Below are positions 36,091 to 46,404 of a DNA stretch of 64,000 nt, in pieces. The stretch covers positions 15,765,307 through 15,829,306 of the forward strand of contig CM076139.1 of assembly GCA_038025085.1 (NCBI GenBank). The letters are read 5' to 3'. Under the pieces are notes generated by a model. It did no database searches and had not been told where the DNA came from. It saw nothing but the letters and a program-made list of their open reading frames with translations. Made by a program: the position numbers and the translations under genes. How positions within the stretch are numbered: position 1 is the first letter of the stretch; each line of letters begins with the position of its first letter. Source of the stretch: Tetragonia tetragonoides (Eukaryota; Streptophyta; Magnoliopsida; Caryophyllales; Aizoaceae).

Positions 36091-37093
36091 ATGGTGAACA
36101 TGGAAGAGCTTGAGAAAATTGTGATTGGGCAAGATGCCCGGATCGATGCATTGGAGGCCCAAATGTATGAGAAGTCCTCCGCGAGTTTACGGGAGGAGCT
36201 TGACCACATCCACAATCAAATTCAATCCTTGTGGGATCAGTGTACTATGATCACTAAAGCCGTTGCTAGCGGTAATGGTGGATCTGGGTCGAGACGGGTG
36301 AAGCCCCCTCAACCCCGGACATACGGTGGAGCTAGAGACTCCAAGGAAGTAGACAACTTTATCTTCGACCTAGAATAATACTTACGAGTCAGTGGACTGG
36401 AAGAAGACCAGAAGGTTGACACCGCGGTCATGTATATATCTTGTGGATGACGCGAAGTTGTGGTGGCGTACAAAGTATGCCAAAATCGAAGCCAAAACTC
36501 TGACGATAGAGACATGTGAAGCTTTTAAGAAGGAACTCAACGACCAGTTCTACCCGGAGAACACTGAGTTCATTGCCCGAAGGAAGTTAAAGACCATCAA
36601 GCATACTGGGAGCGTCCGAGACTATGCGAAGGAGTACTCGGCTTGCATGCTTGAAATCAAGGACATGAGCGACAAGGATCGGATGTTTAACTTCATCGAT
36701 GGGTTGAAAGAGTGGGCTCAACGTGAGTTGAACAGACAGAAGCTGGATACCTTGTCAGTTGCTATAAGTGTGGCCGAACGGCTCTTTGACAACCAGCTAG
36801 GGAAAGAGATCCCACCAAAGAAAGGGCCAACAGTGCCAAGTTCGACTGTTAACCGAGCAGCGTCAACTACTGGCTCCCAGACAGGCTTGAACAATGCTCG
36901 AAACTACAACGGGGGTAACTACAGTGGTGGAAATAGTAGATATGGGAACGTTGGAGGTGGATCTCCTAGACTGGCACCCTAACGGCCCCCAGGTCCAACC
37001 TCATCGTTCAATCGGACAGAAACGTCCACGCCAAGATGGCCGTCGAAGTTGAGTTGCTACAACTGCAAAGGGCCACACAAACACACCGAGTGT
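36091..37093 (+). pseudogene. gypsy gag remnant with zinc knuckle
   Basis: The first in-frame ATG is at 36091. A coiled-coil-like N-terminus ends at a TAA (36376-36378); homology continues in another frame from about 36,392 to 36,979 with retrotransposon gag features (LWWRTKYAKIE, FKKELNDQFYPEN, FIDGLKEWAQREL). After another TAA (36980-36982) a knuckle CYNCKGPHKHTEC lies at 37055-37093; it has three rather than four residues before the His, so it is one residue short of CX2CX4HX4C. Confidence 0.75.
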
Positions 37094-37163
37094 CCTCATC
37101 GAGACTTGAGTGCCCTTTACTAGAATCTATCTAAAATGTCTGTGGAGTTTGATGACACCAATG

Positions 37164-38642
37164 CTCGTAGCCCTTACAGGATGGCACCTCCCGAGCTGGC
37201 CGAACTGAGGAAACAGTCGGATGGACTCCTGAAGGGAGCCTGAAGGGAGGATTCATCCGACCATCCAAAGCGCCCTATGGAGCTCCGGTGTTGTTTCAGA
37301 AAAAGCAAGATGGAACTCTCCGCCTGTGTATTGACTATCGGGCACTCAATAAGTTGACGGTGAGGAAGCACTATCCTATTCCATTGATTGCTAACTTATT
37401 CGATCAACTCGACGATGTTGTATACTTTACGAAACTTGATTTGAGGTTGGGGTACCATCAAGTTCGTTTATCAGAAGGGGACGAGCCGAAGACATCTTGT
37501 GTGGCGAGATATGGGGCTTTTGAGTGGTTAGTGATGCGCTTTGGTCTGACGAATGCTCCTGCAACATTCTACACTTTGATGAACCATATCTTCCACGGGT
37601 ACTTGGATAAGTTTGTGGTGGTATAACTCGATGATATTGTGATCTACAGCAAGACCATGAGCGAACACTTGGAACACTTAAGACTTGTGTCCGAGAAGTT
37701 GCGCGAGCACCACCTCTTCGTGAAGCTAGAGAAGTGCTCGTTTGCACAAGAGGAAATCAGTTTCTTTGGTCACTTTGTAGGAAAGGGAAAGATGCGCATG
37801 GATCCTAAGAAAGTCTCTGCCATCAAGGAGTGGAAGCCTCCGAAGAATGTCTCTGCACTTCGTTCCTTCCTTGGCCTTGCTAATTACTACCGGTGTTTCA
37901 TTGCAGGGTATTTTGGTATTGTGGCTCCCATCACAAACTTGCTCAAGAAGTGTGAAGGTTGGAATTGGGCCGAATCACCAAATGAGGCGTTTGAAAATTT
38001 GAAAAAGATGGTAACCAGGGAACCGGTGTTGACTCTCCCTGATGTCACAAAACCTTTCGAAGTCGAGACTGATGCCTTAGACTTTACCCTCGGGGGAGTA
38101 CTACTTCAAGAAGGGCACCCGGTTTCTTTCGAGAGCCGTAAGCTGAATAGGGCCGAGAGGCGGTATGCCGCCCAAGAGAAGGAGTTACTGGCAATTGTAC
38201 ATTGCTTAAGGGTCTGGAGACACTACCTTATGGGTTCGAAGTTTCTCGTTCGCACAGACAACACCGCGGCGAGCCACTTCATAACCCAACTGAGACTCAC
38301 CGGTCGACAAGCTCGGTGGCAGGAATCTCTTGCAGAATTCGATTTGGAGTTCACATACAGACTTGGGGTCAACAACAAGGTCGCGGACGCTCTCAGTTGT
38401 CGGGCTGACTTCGCTGCCTTGAAGCAAATAGCTCACTTGTAGGCAAGTCATGTGGCGACTACAATCCGCGACCAGATCAAGCAACATCTGGGTCAAGATA
38501 CGATGGCGAAGACCATCAAACAACTCATTGAAGAAGGAAAAACGCGGCGATTCTGGATAGGAGATGACCTCATCTTCACAAAGGGACATAGGTTGTATGT
38601 TCCCAGGGCCGAGGGCCTTCGGAGAAAATTGTTGAGTGTTTG
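37164..38642 (+). pseudogene. gypsy reverse transcriptase and RNase H remnant
   Basis: Reverse transcriptase motifs include [26 protein letters not shown] and [10 protein letters not shown]. The catalytic loop reads stop-LDD: TAA at 37624-37626 stands where the conserved Tyr of YxDD is expected. RNase H follows with ETDALDFTLGGVLLQ, NRAERRYAAQEKELLAIV and RTDNTAA. TGA near 37,241 and TAG at 38440-38442 are further stops. The start of the integrase N-terminal region follows until the next insertion. The gap between gag knuckle and reverse transcriptase is too short for a protease. Confidence 0.82.
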
Positions 38643-39528
38643 TTGATGAGTGCCAAAATGACTATATATTTACTCCCAAGTACTGAGTTTTTAGTGCTTA
38701 TTTTGTAACATTAATACTTATTTTAGCTTATATTTTGACTTATGGATCAAATAAATACATTTTGTATAAATTGAGCTAAACCCGTAATTTTTTGGCAATT
38801 TGACAGGTCTATTGTATTTTGGCCGTAACTGCCTCATCCGACATCGTAATTAGATGATTCAAAATGCTGCGTAAACCTTACAACGATAGATACAACTCTC
38901 ATGTTTTGCGTTTTTCCAGATTATGAGGTTATAATCTTCGGCATGGAGTCACAAGATGCTGAAGTACAGAAAAGTATACATATTGTGTGTACTTTGCATG
39001 TGCAGCTCTTGTTTTCTCTCTTTGGCTTTGGGCATTGTTAATTTCTCATGGAGCCATAAGTTTCTAGCTCACCCAACCCAGTATAGATTGTTTGACCAGC
39101 AATTTACATGAGTTGCATCATTGAGCCAAATCACATGTGAAACAAATAAGAGATTTATGTGGAATGTTTGGAGACCCACTTTACAATTGCTACTGCATAC
39201 CACCGACATACTGTATTACTTGTCACTCCTTCAATTCACACCATGGCTAACAGTCAAGCAAAGTGAACAAAAGCACCCAACCAAGCTGCAGATGGTTTAC
39301 TTTGGACTCCCAATTACGGCTACACTAGTATGAAAGGAAGTAAATAAGTTGGCGGCAAATAGCTGAGACTTATGCCAGCATTTAATGAATTATAGAGAAG
39401 AGAGTCTACAATGAAGAAAGAAGAGGACTATGAGCAGTAATATTAGGGGCGGCAAAACTAGTGTAGAGGTAGTAGGAAGGTACTACACTACGTCATTGGT
39501 GAGCAAATGAACAATAGAGAATTTGGCC

Positions 39529-39536
39529 TATAAAAG
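39529..39536 (+). promoter_or_regulatory. TATA box of the solo LTR
   Basis: CTATAAAAGGAGGG context, a canonical TATA element, suggesting the LTR promoter reads to the right. Confidence 0.55.
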
Positions 39537-40464
39537 GAGGGACGTATGAGCAACGAAGAAGAACGAAGTCTATAAAAAAGAACTCTCAGTACAATAATAC
39601 TGAAGTTATACAAAGCTACATAAGAGAGAGAGTGAGTGTAGGATTTCTTGAAGTCTTGATCACATACTTGTATTCTTTAGTTGGGGTGCCGAAACATAGA
39701 CGTAACGTCCTCGCCGGATATCGACATTGTCCACTGGAGCTGGAATAGACATAGACGTGGAACTGGCAATGAGTTTTTCTTTACTCTTTACTTGTCTCAT
39801 TTCTATTTCTATCTCTAGTGTAGCTTAATTTTCTTGGGCAAGAACATGTAATTGACTCTTGATATTTTGGTTTATGAGATATATATTGTGTGCTTAATTT
39901 TATGTGTTTGGTATTTTGAGTATTATGTTAAACTTGTGACATATCTTATGTGAAGCATGCTTAATCAATTTAAATTGGCTACTTAGATTAATTTACATGT
40001 TTCTCTTGCTAGGTTAATTAATCTTAATTAATTAATCAAAGTAGCAACTAATAATAGATTAAAGGTTGAAACTTTTCTTGCCTATTAATTTATTATTACA
40101 ATTTTGACATAGATTGGATATTATTTTAGTTGGAGCATTCTTATTAAAATAAATCTAATAGTTGGTGATGTCTTCTTAATCGTAATGCAATTAATTTAAA
40201 TGGTTTAAATCATGCATTCTTGGTCAAGTTAGTTAACTTAATTAGGATTTAACATACATACTTATATGTGGTTAAATTAAACTAATGAGAAGATAGAGAA
40301 TTTACGTACATTCAAGATAATTCTACAGTCAACTTATTCAATAACCATTCACATGATCGATGATTAAATCCATATATCTTGATAAAATTACATGTCTCTT
40401 GCCTATTGTTGTCATTACTTTTTAATCACTTTTAAAATTTGTGTTCTTAGTTAGTTAATAGATG

Positions 40465-40465
<1 letters not shown>

Positions 40466-40557
<92 letters not shown>
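40466..40557. repeat. (ATT)n microsatellite
   Basis: About 90 bp of perfect ATT units inside the solo LTR. Confidence 0.95.
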
Positions 40558-40849
40558 GACTAGTTAATCCACCGCTTAAAAATCCCCTGAAAACTTGAGT
40601 AATTTAAGTAAAATAGAAGATAGTTCATTTTAGTATAATTGTAGTAGTAGTAATTTTATTTTCTTTAGTTTATAAATTTTAGTTTACTTAGTTTTATTTT
40701 ATTTTGTATCTTAGATAATTAATTTAACTTTAGCAACATAGTCTCTGTGGGATCGACCCTTACTTACCCTAACTACTAGTTAGTTAGAGTTCGTGAGTGA
40801 ATCATAAAAATTAATTTGTAGTGCCTGCGACAGCACTCGGCATTTATCA

Positions 40850-41925
40850 TGACACCCTTTGGGCAGAACATCCAGGATGGCAGCGAACCTTAAGCTTGTT
40901 AAAACAAGGGTATTTCTGGCCCAGATGAAGGATGAGGTAATGAGCTACACTCGAACGTGTCTCGTGTGTCAGCAAGACATGCCAGATCGATTCAAGTCGG
41001 GTGGCTTGCTAAACCCACTCTCAGTGCCGACTAGACCATGGGAGAGTGTCTCCATGGACTTTATCAACAGGTTACCAAAGGTCGGACCCTTGTCGGCGAT
41101 TATGGTGATAGTGTATCGATTCTCTAAGTATGTCACTTTCATCCCAATGCCGAAATCTACTGGAGCAGAAGAGACAATCCTCCTCTTGTTCAAATACATT
41201 GTCAAGTACTGGGGTCTGCCTAGATGCATTGTGAGTGACCGAGATTCTCGGTTCACAGGTATCTTTTGGGGTGAACTCTTCAAACTGCTCGGGTCAGAGG
41301 TTAACATGTCTTCCGCATACCATCCTCAGACGGACGGAATACCTTCGACACTTCGTGAGCGCCAACCAGAGAGAGTGGGTTAGAGTTTACTAGAGATGTC
41401 ACCCAACTCTGCTTCAACTCTCAGAAGAGCTCCTCGTCCAACAGAAGTCCATTCGAAGTTGTCACGGGACAACAACCTCTCTTACCACACACTGTGGATG
41501 ATCCTTACAAGGGCCGAAGCAAGAAGGCTTATGAGTTCACCAGAGAATGGAAGCAAAACACCGACATTGCTTGGAGTTACTTAGAGAAGGCTTCAAAACA
41601 CCTGAAGAAATGGGCCGATCAGAAGAGAAGGTCACTGGAGTTCGAAGTGGGAGACCTAGTGATCGTGAAGATCCTCCCAGAGCAGATGTGATTCCTTAGA
41701 GGAAGTGACAAGCGGTTGGTCTGCAAATATGAAGCCCCATCCTTATCACCAAAAGGTTGGAAAAGGCGGCTTACAAAGTGGAACCCCCAACTTGGATGAA
41801 AGTACACCATGTCTTTCATGTGAGTCGCTTGAAGCCGTACCATGCAGATCCGGAAGACCCCGCCCGCAACAAGTTTAACCGGGCCAACATCCGCACCAAA
41901 CTGTCTCCGACACTTGATGACTGAA
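40850..41925 (+). pseudogene. gypsy integrase remnant
   Basis: Zinc-binding CLVCQQDM, then core motifs SMDFINRLP (first Asp) and VSDRDSRFTG (second Asp), and SSAYHPQTDG. A frameshift near 41,339 and several later stops break the frame. The C-terminal part resembles the basic region of gypsy integrases; no chromodomain is recognisable. Confidence 0.8.
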
Positions 41926-41965
41926 TCATGTCGCCGAGGACGTCGACAACTTTAGTGGGGGAGAA

Positions 41966-42403
41966 TGTTAGGTTCCGCCCTTCACACCTTGTAATTTACA
42001 GTTTTCCTTTACTTTACTTGATTGTAACATGTCTCTAAGGCGCTTCCTGCATGTTTACCCTTGGACATGTCTTTAAGCTTTCTAGTTCTTTTACTTTTAG
42101 GAGTAGTTGTTGAGTATGAAAGTTATGCACTCTTGATGTATACTCTTGTCAGAATGAATAAAGCTCTAAGGACTTTTTATGGGGGAAACAGTCCTCCATA
42201 TCGATGTATTGATGTCAATGCTTGTTGTTGTTAAACTGTATTGATTGCTTTCATCATCCAACTCCTCTCACAACCTCCATCCCTCCCTCTCTCTGGTGTC
42301 CACAGACACATCGAAGTCGTTCCTTGTGTACGGCTGGCACTGTTGCCGCTAGGAGACAAGAGCGCGCCACACGTTCCGCGACTTGAAAAGGCGGACCGTA
42401 ACA
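41966..42403 (+). repeat. 3' LTR of the gypsy element
   Basis: Preceded by a polypurine-like AGTGGGGGAGAA (41954-41965). It begins TGTTAGGTTCCGCCC and ends GGACCGTAACA. It lacks the internal duplication present in the 5' LTR. Confidence 0.9.
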
Positions 42404-42657
42404 TACTTCATGTCGCGTCGCTTGCCTTCTTTCACCCAGATGCTCTCTCTCAAGCAACTACCCACTAAAAAGTATTAGAAAGGCTTAATGGTTTTAACAC
42501 GAGTAGACATGCCCCGTGCATAACTTTCATATACTAGGATTTTGAGAGTTTAAAGAATTATTTTTGAAAAGTTCCACGTCAAACTTTTCAAGTATATTAT
42601 CAAGTTACAAAAAAATATTTTGTTATTTTTATTTTTTACAAGTTTTAGCTATGTAAT

Positions 42658-42835
42658 TTAATTTTTAATTAAAAAATACGCCGAAAAATAGAAATAAAAT
42701 CTAAATAAAATAAATTAGAAATCACTTCAAAAATGGAGAAAAATTATGAGACCTCACTATAAAAGTAGAGAGGGCTTTGGGGTAGATTTAGCGGCACGGG
42801 GTGGTGGGGAGTCATGCTCGGTACAAAAAATCGTG
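42658..42835 (+). repeat. Direct repeat of 32,080-32,257, downstream of the gypsy element
   Basis: See 32,080-32,257; similarity is imperfect, with the GGCACGGGGTGGTGG block as anchor. Confidence 0.7.
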
Positions 42836-42839
42836 TATA

Positions 42840-44985
42840 TGTATTAGCCTCAGAGCCCCACTAAGAGGCCCTTCTAGCCTACAAGGACCCGATAACCTAC
42901 CCCGGGAGCCTCCCATGTCCCCTAGGGGTGTCCCGTGCGATGTACTTCGAAAATATCCACCTTCGTTTCGCGGCCTCCCGCAAGGTCAAAAAAACGTGGA
43001 TTAGACTTTGTTTTCGGCTTTCCGGGGCTCGGGTGTCATTTTTGCCCAATTTTCTTCCGGGGATCTACCATGACCATAGAGTACCCTCGATGCCTCGGGA
43101 GGGTCATTCGGATCCCCGGACTTCGATATCACCCATGCCTTTGATGTTCCGACTCTTACACCAATATCCCGTAAAACGCCCTTCCCAACCTATCAGGGAT
43201 TGGATAAGAGACCCCAATGGCCTCCCATGTTCCCTAGGCGTGCTCTGTGCGATTTGGTGGGAAAATATACATCTTTGTTTCGGGGCCACCCGGAAACCCA
43301 AAAAACGTGGATTATAGCCTTGGGTTTTGGCTTTCTAGGGCCCGGGTGTAATTTTTGACCAAAATTTTTCGGAGGGTCTATCATGACCCTAAACAACCCT
43401 CTGTGCTCCGAGAGGGTCATCCGGATCCCTGAACTTTGATATCACTCATGCCTTTGGTGTTCCAACTCTTACACAAGTGTCTCTTAAAATGCCCTTCCAA
43501 GCCTACCAGGGACCGGATAAGCGACCCTTAAGGCCTCCCATGTCCCCTAGGGGTGTTCCATGCGATGTGGTGCGAAAATATCCACCTTCGTTTTGGGACC
43601 TCCCGTACGCCCAAAAAACGTGGATTATAACATTCGTTTTCGGCTTCCGGAGGCCTGGGTGTTTTTTTTGTCCAAACTTCTCCGGGGGGTCTATCATGAC
43701 CTTAGAGGACCATCCCTTCCCCAGGAGGGTCATCCGGATCCCCGAACTTCGATGTCACCCATGCTTTTGGTGTTCCGGCTCTTACATTGGTGTCCCGTAA
43801 AAACGCCTCAGGGACCCGATAACGAACCCCGAGTGCCTCTTATGTTCCCTAAGGGTTTCCGGTGTGATGTGGTGTAAAAATATGCACCTTCGTTTCTGGG
43901 CGTATTGCCTTTGATTTTCAGCTTCCCGAGGCCCAGTTTCCATTTTTATCCAAAATTATCCGGCTGGTCTATGGTCACCCTAGAGTAGAGCTGTCAAATA
44001 GGTCAGGTCGTGTCCGAGTCGACTTTAAACGGGTTGAAAACCCCTTGACCTGAACACAACCTGTTTAATAAACGGGTCAAAGAGTTCGACCTGAACACGA
44101 CCTGACACTTAAACGGGTAACCTGATTCTGACCCATCAACCCGTTTAGCTATTTTTTCAAATTGCCCCCAGAGTTTAATACCGAGTAAAAATTCAAAGTA
44201 TACATCTCAAATTCTCAAAGCTTTCAACTACCAGGATTATCCAACCAACCAGTTTGTCAAAAAGTCATCAAACTTACTATCAATGAGTAATTAACTTACA
44301 AACAACACAATTAAAAGGGATAAAACATAAATAATTGTGAGGCGAGATGGTCGGAGCTGGTGGTGGTTTGTGTCGTGGTTGACCATTGGGAAGTGGTGAG
44401 AGAGGAACGAGGGAGAGAGGAGTTTCGGGGTTTGGGGGTGGGGGTTTCAGATTTGAACAAGGAGAGAGAGAGAGAGAAAGAGAAGAGAGAGATGGGAAAG
44501 TGAGAGGTACAGAAGAAATGAGTCTATTGAAGAGAAAGAGTTTGGAGGAGAGTTGGACACTTAAATACGAGAATGAATAAATGACGGCAGGTTGTATAAC
44601 CTAGTTTTGGGTTTGTCATTTTTTTACTTTACTTTTATTTTATTTTTGTAAGCTGGGGGTAATTGCAGTATCCCGCCTTATTCTTCTTTCAATCAATGTT
44701 TTGCTTTTCTTTTTTTTTTTTTTTTTCTTTTTTTTTAAAATAAATGTGTTAGCTCGTGTCAGTTTCTTGTTGAAATTTTTAACCTTAACCTAACCCATTT
44801 AATTAAACGTGTCACTCATATTGACCCGTTTGATTAAACGTATCGGAAACCCTCAACACTAACCCGCTATATTCGTGTCCGGTTCGTGTCGTGTTGTCGT
44901 GTCGCGTCAGCTTTTGACAGTTCTACCCTAGAGGACCTCCGGTGCCTCAGAACGGTTATACGGGTCCCCAAACTTCGATTTCACC
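42840..44985. repeat. Satellite-like tandem array, 300-320-bp units
   Basis: Four units start near 42,871, 43,191, 43,494 and 43,807. Each carries CTCCCATGTYCCCTAG, AAAATATCCACCTTCG, AAAAAACGTGGATTA, TTTTCGGCTTTCC, GGGTCTATCATGACC and AGAGGGTCATCCGGATCCC-like blocks. The fourth unit is split by the hAT at 43986-44925 and resumes at 44,926. Open frames across it are not conserved between units. Confidence 0.88.
43986..44925. mobile_element. Non-autonomous hAT element in the satellite
   Basis: A perfect 8-bp duplication CCCTAGAG lies at 43978-43985 and 44926-44933. Ends TAGAGCTGTCAAA and, reverse complemented, TAGAACTGTCAAA are hAT-like. Subterminal ACCCGTTTA/TAAACGGGT motifs repeat in both orientations. 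No transposase domain is seen; a GA-rich stretch lies at 44,460-44,500. Confidence 0.92.
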
Positions 44986-44987
44986 AT

Positions 44988-45100
44988 AAGACATGGGACT
45001 TGAGATATGGGACATAGGCGCTGGGATATGGGACATGGGCATTGAGACATGGCACTCGCTGGGCGCTGGGACATGGGGCTCGGACATGGGCCACCCAGAA
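44988..45100. repeat. Short GGGACATGG/GGGATATGG repeats
   Basis: Degenerate tandem 8-12-mers next to the satellite. A few similar GGGATATGGGA units occur at 1572-1592. Confidence 0.7.
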
Positions 45101-45860
45101 TTGTTTCAATAAATTTTTGATGTACTTAGTTCATTTCGATCCATTGTCTACTATGATAATCTTTGGTAGAATAACTTTATAACAGAGTATTCTCAAGTTT
45201 TTTAATAAAAGGCTAATAATGTTTCCTAAACACTCGGTCAAATATAGATTAAAGTTTACAGTATGACTAATCATAATAAGTAGAACTATAATTCAACAAA
45301 CAATGTCATTTACGGGTAGATATCTCTAACTTTTATAGAGGCTTCGCAAGCCAATGAATGCTTTTTTTTTGTTTCTTGGTTTGTTTTTGTCAAAGGGCAA
45401 TACGCGGCCAGTGAATAACTAATAACATGACTTGAGGGCATCACTCCCCCCAACATTTTAATATTTGCCCTAAGCCAATTATGTGTCAGGTTGCTAATCA
45501 AACCTCTCCGAACCCCGCCTTGGTGTTGTTTTTAGTTTTATTTACCAGTTAATCATAAAATTAGGAATCACCAAAAAAGAAAAAGAAAATTATTACAACA
45601 AAGATATTTGTTTTTGAGAAGATTATTAAAACAAAATTAGAAATTAGGTAACCCATATCAGAAAACATTAAATTTAAAAAAAAAAAAAAAAAAAAAAATA
45701 CCAAGAAGAGCTGAAGCTTCATGTGTACAGAGGCATACACAATAATTAATCACTTAACATCGATAGAAAACCACTAGTTTTTAAAATTCAACCCCACTGT
45801 TGAGTCTACTACGTGCATAACTAAATGACATTGCCCGTTATACAAGTAGTAGCAAACAGA
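45101..45860. other. Intergenic AT-rich DNA
   Basis: No gene, RNA or terminal repeat recognised between the satellite and the next SINE; poly-A at about 45,679-45,697. Confidence 0.5.
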
Positions 45861-45880
45861 GTTGGGACAATAGTTTATTT

Positions 45881-46051
45881 TTTTATTGGTCTGAGACCGT
45901 CCGGTTGAATCCGGATCGAGATGGGTGGAACCACAAGGGCGGCAAAGCTCTCCCAACAAGTATTTAACACTGCTGTAGTTACAGGGTCTCGAACCTGAGA
46001 TCTCTGCTTAAGTTAGAAGAGTCCCTCACCAACTCATCCAAGTACTTGTTG
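45881..46051 (-). mobile_element. tRNA-derived SINE (family 4), very recent
   Basis: An exact 20-bp target duplication lies at 45861-45880 and 46052-46071 (starts GTTGGGACAATAG). On the minus strand A-box-like TGGATGAGTTGG and B-box GGTTCGAGACC. Length 171 bp. Confidence 0.92.
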
Positions 46052-46404
46052 GTTGGGACAATAGTTTATTTAGTCACTATGGTTAAACAGAAATGAAGCT
46101 AATGCAACTTGAAACACTATAAGATCGAAAACGTGCGCTTGATATCAATTTTGACAATTTTAAAAGAAAATAAATTTGATTAAAACCAGCAATGATTAAT
46201 CTAGAAACAAGCAAATTAACGAAAGAATCTGTTTCTTACACCCATATAAACCTACCAAGATTTACATGATTTAAATTAACTAGGAACACATTTTATTATA
46301 CGTTCTACAATCCCAGTAGAGAAAGGGGAGGGGGTAAAATATTGATTTTATTTTTTTTCCAAAGAAAATAATTATGGGTTTTGTTGAGACACAGCCTAAG
46401 CTAG

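Larger units (their letters stand above)
38644..40849 (+). mobile_element. LTR-like insertion (solo LTR) in the integrase region
   Basis: Ends TGATGAGTGCC and, reverse complemented, TGATAAATGCC form the inverted TG...CA termini. The gypsy reading frame resumes right after (ATGACACCCTTTGGGCAGA), so this is an insertion of about 2.2 kb. It has a TATA box TATAAAAG at 39529-39536 and CTGTGGGATCGACCC near 40,746, a motif common in LTR ends of plant gypsy elements. A clear 5-bp duplication is not seen. An ATT microsatellite lies at 40,466-40,557. Confidence 0.68.
32302..42403 (+). mobile_element. Degenerate Ty3/gypsy retrotransposon with two nested insertions
   Basis: 5' LTR 32302-32811, 3' LTR 41966-42403; both begin TGTTA and end ACA. 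Order is gag, reverse transcriptase, RNase H, integrase. A solo LTR (32817-36023) sits at the primer-binding site and a second LTR-like insertion (about 38644-40849) splits the integrase. Without them the element is about 4.7 kb. There are many stops and frameshifts and no aspartic protease. No exact target duplication was found (CGCTT against TACTT). Confidence 0.88.

Noticed and set aside
42801..43877. Frames across the satellite units
   Set aside because: They are not conserved from unit to unit.
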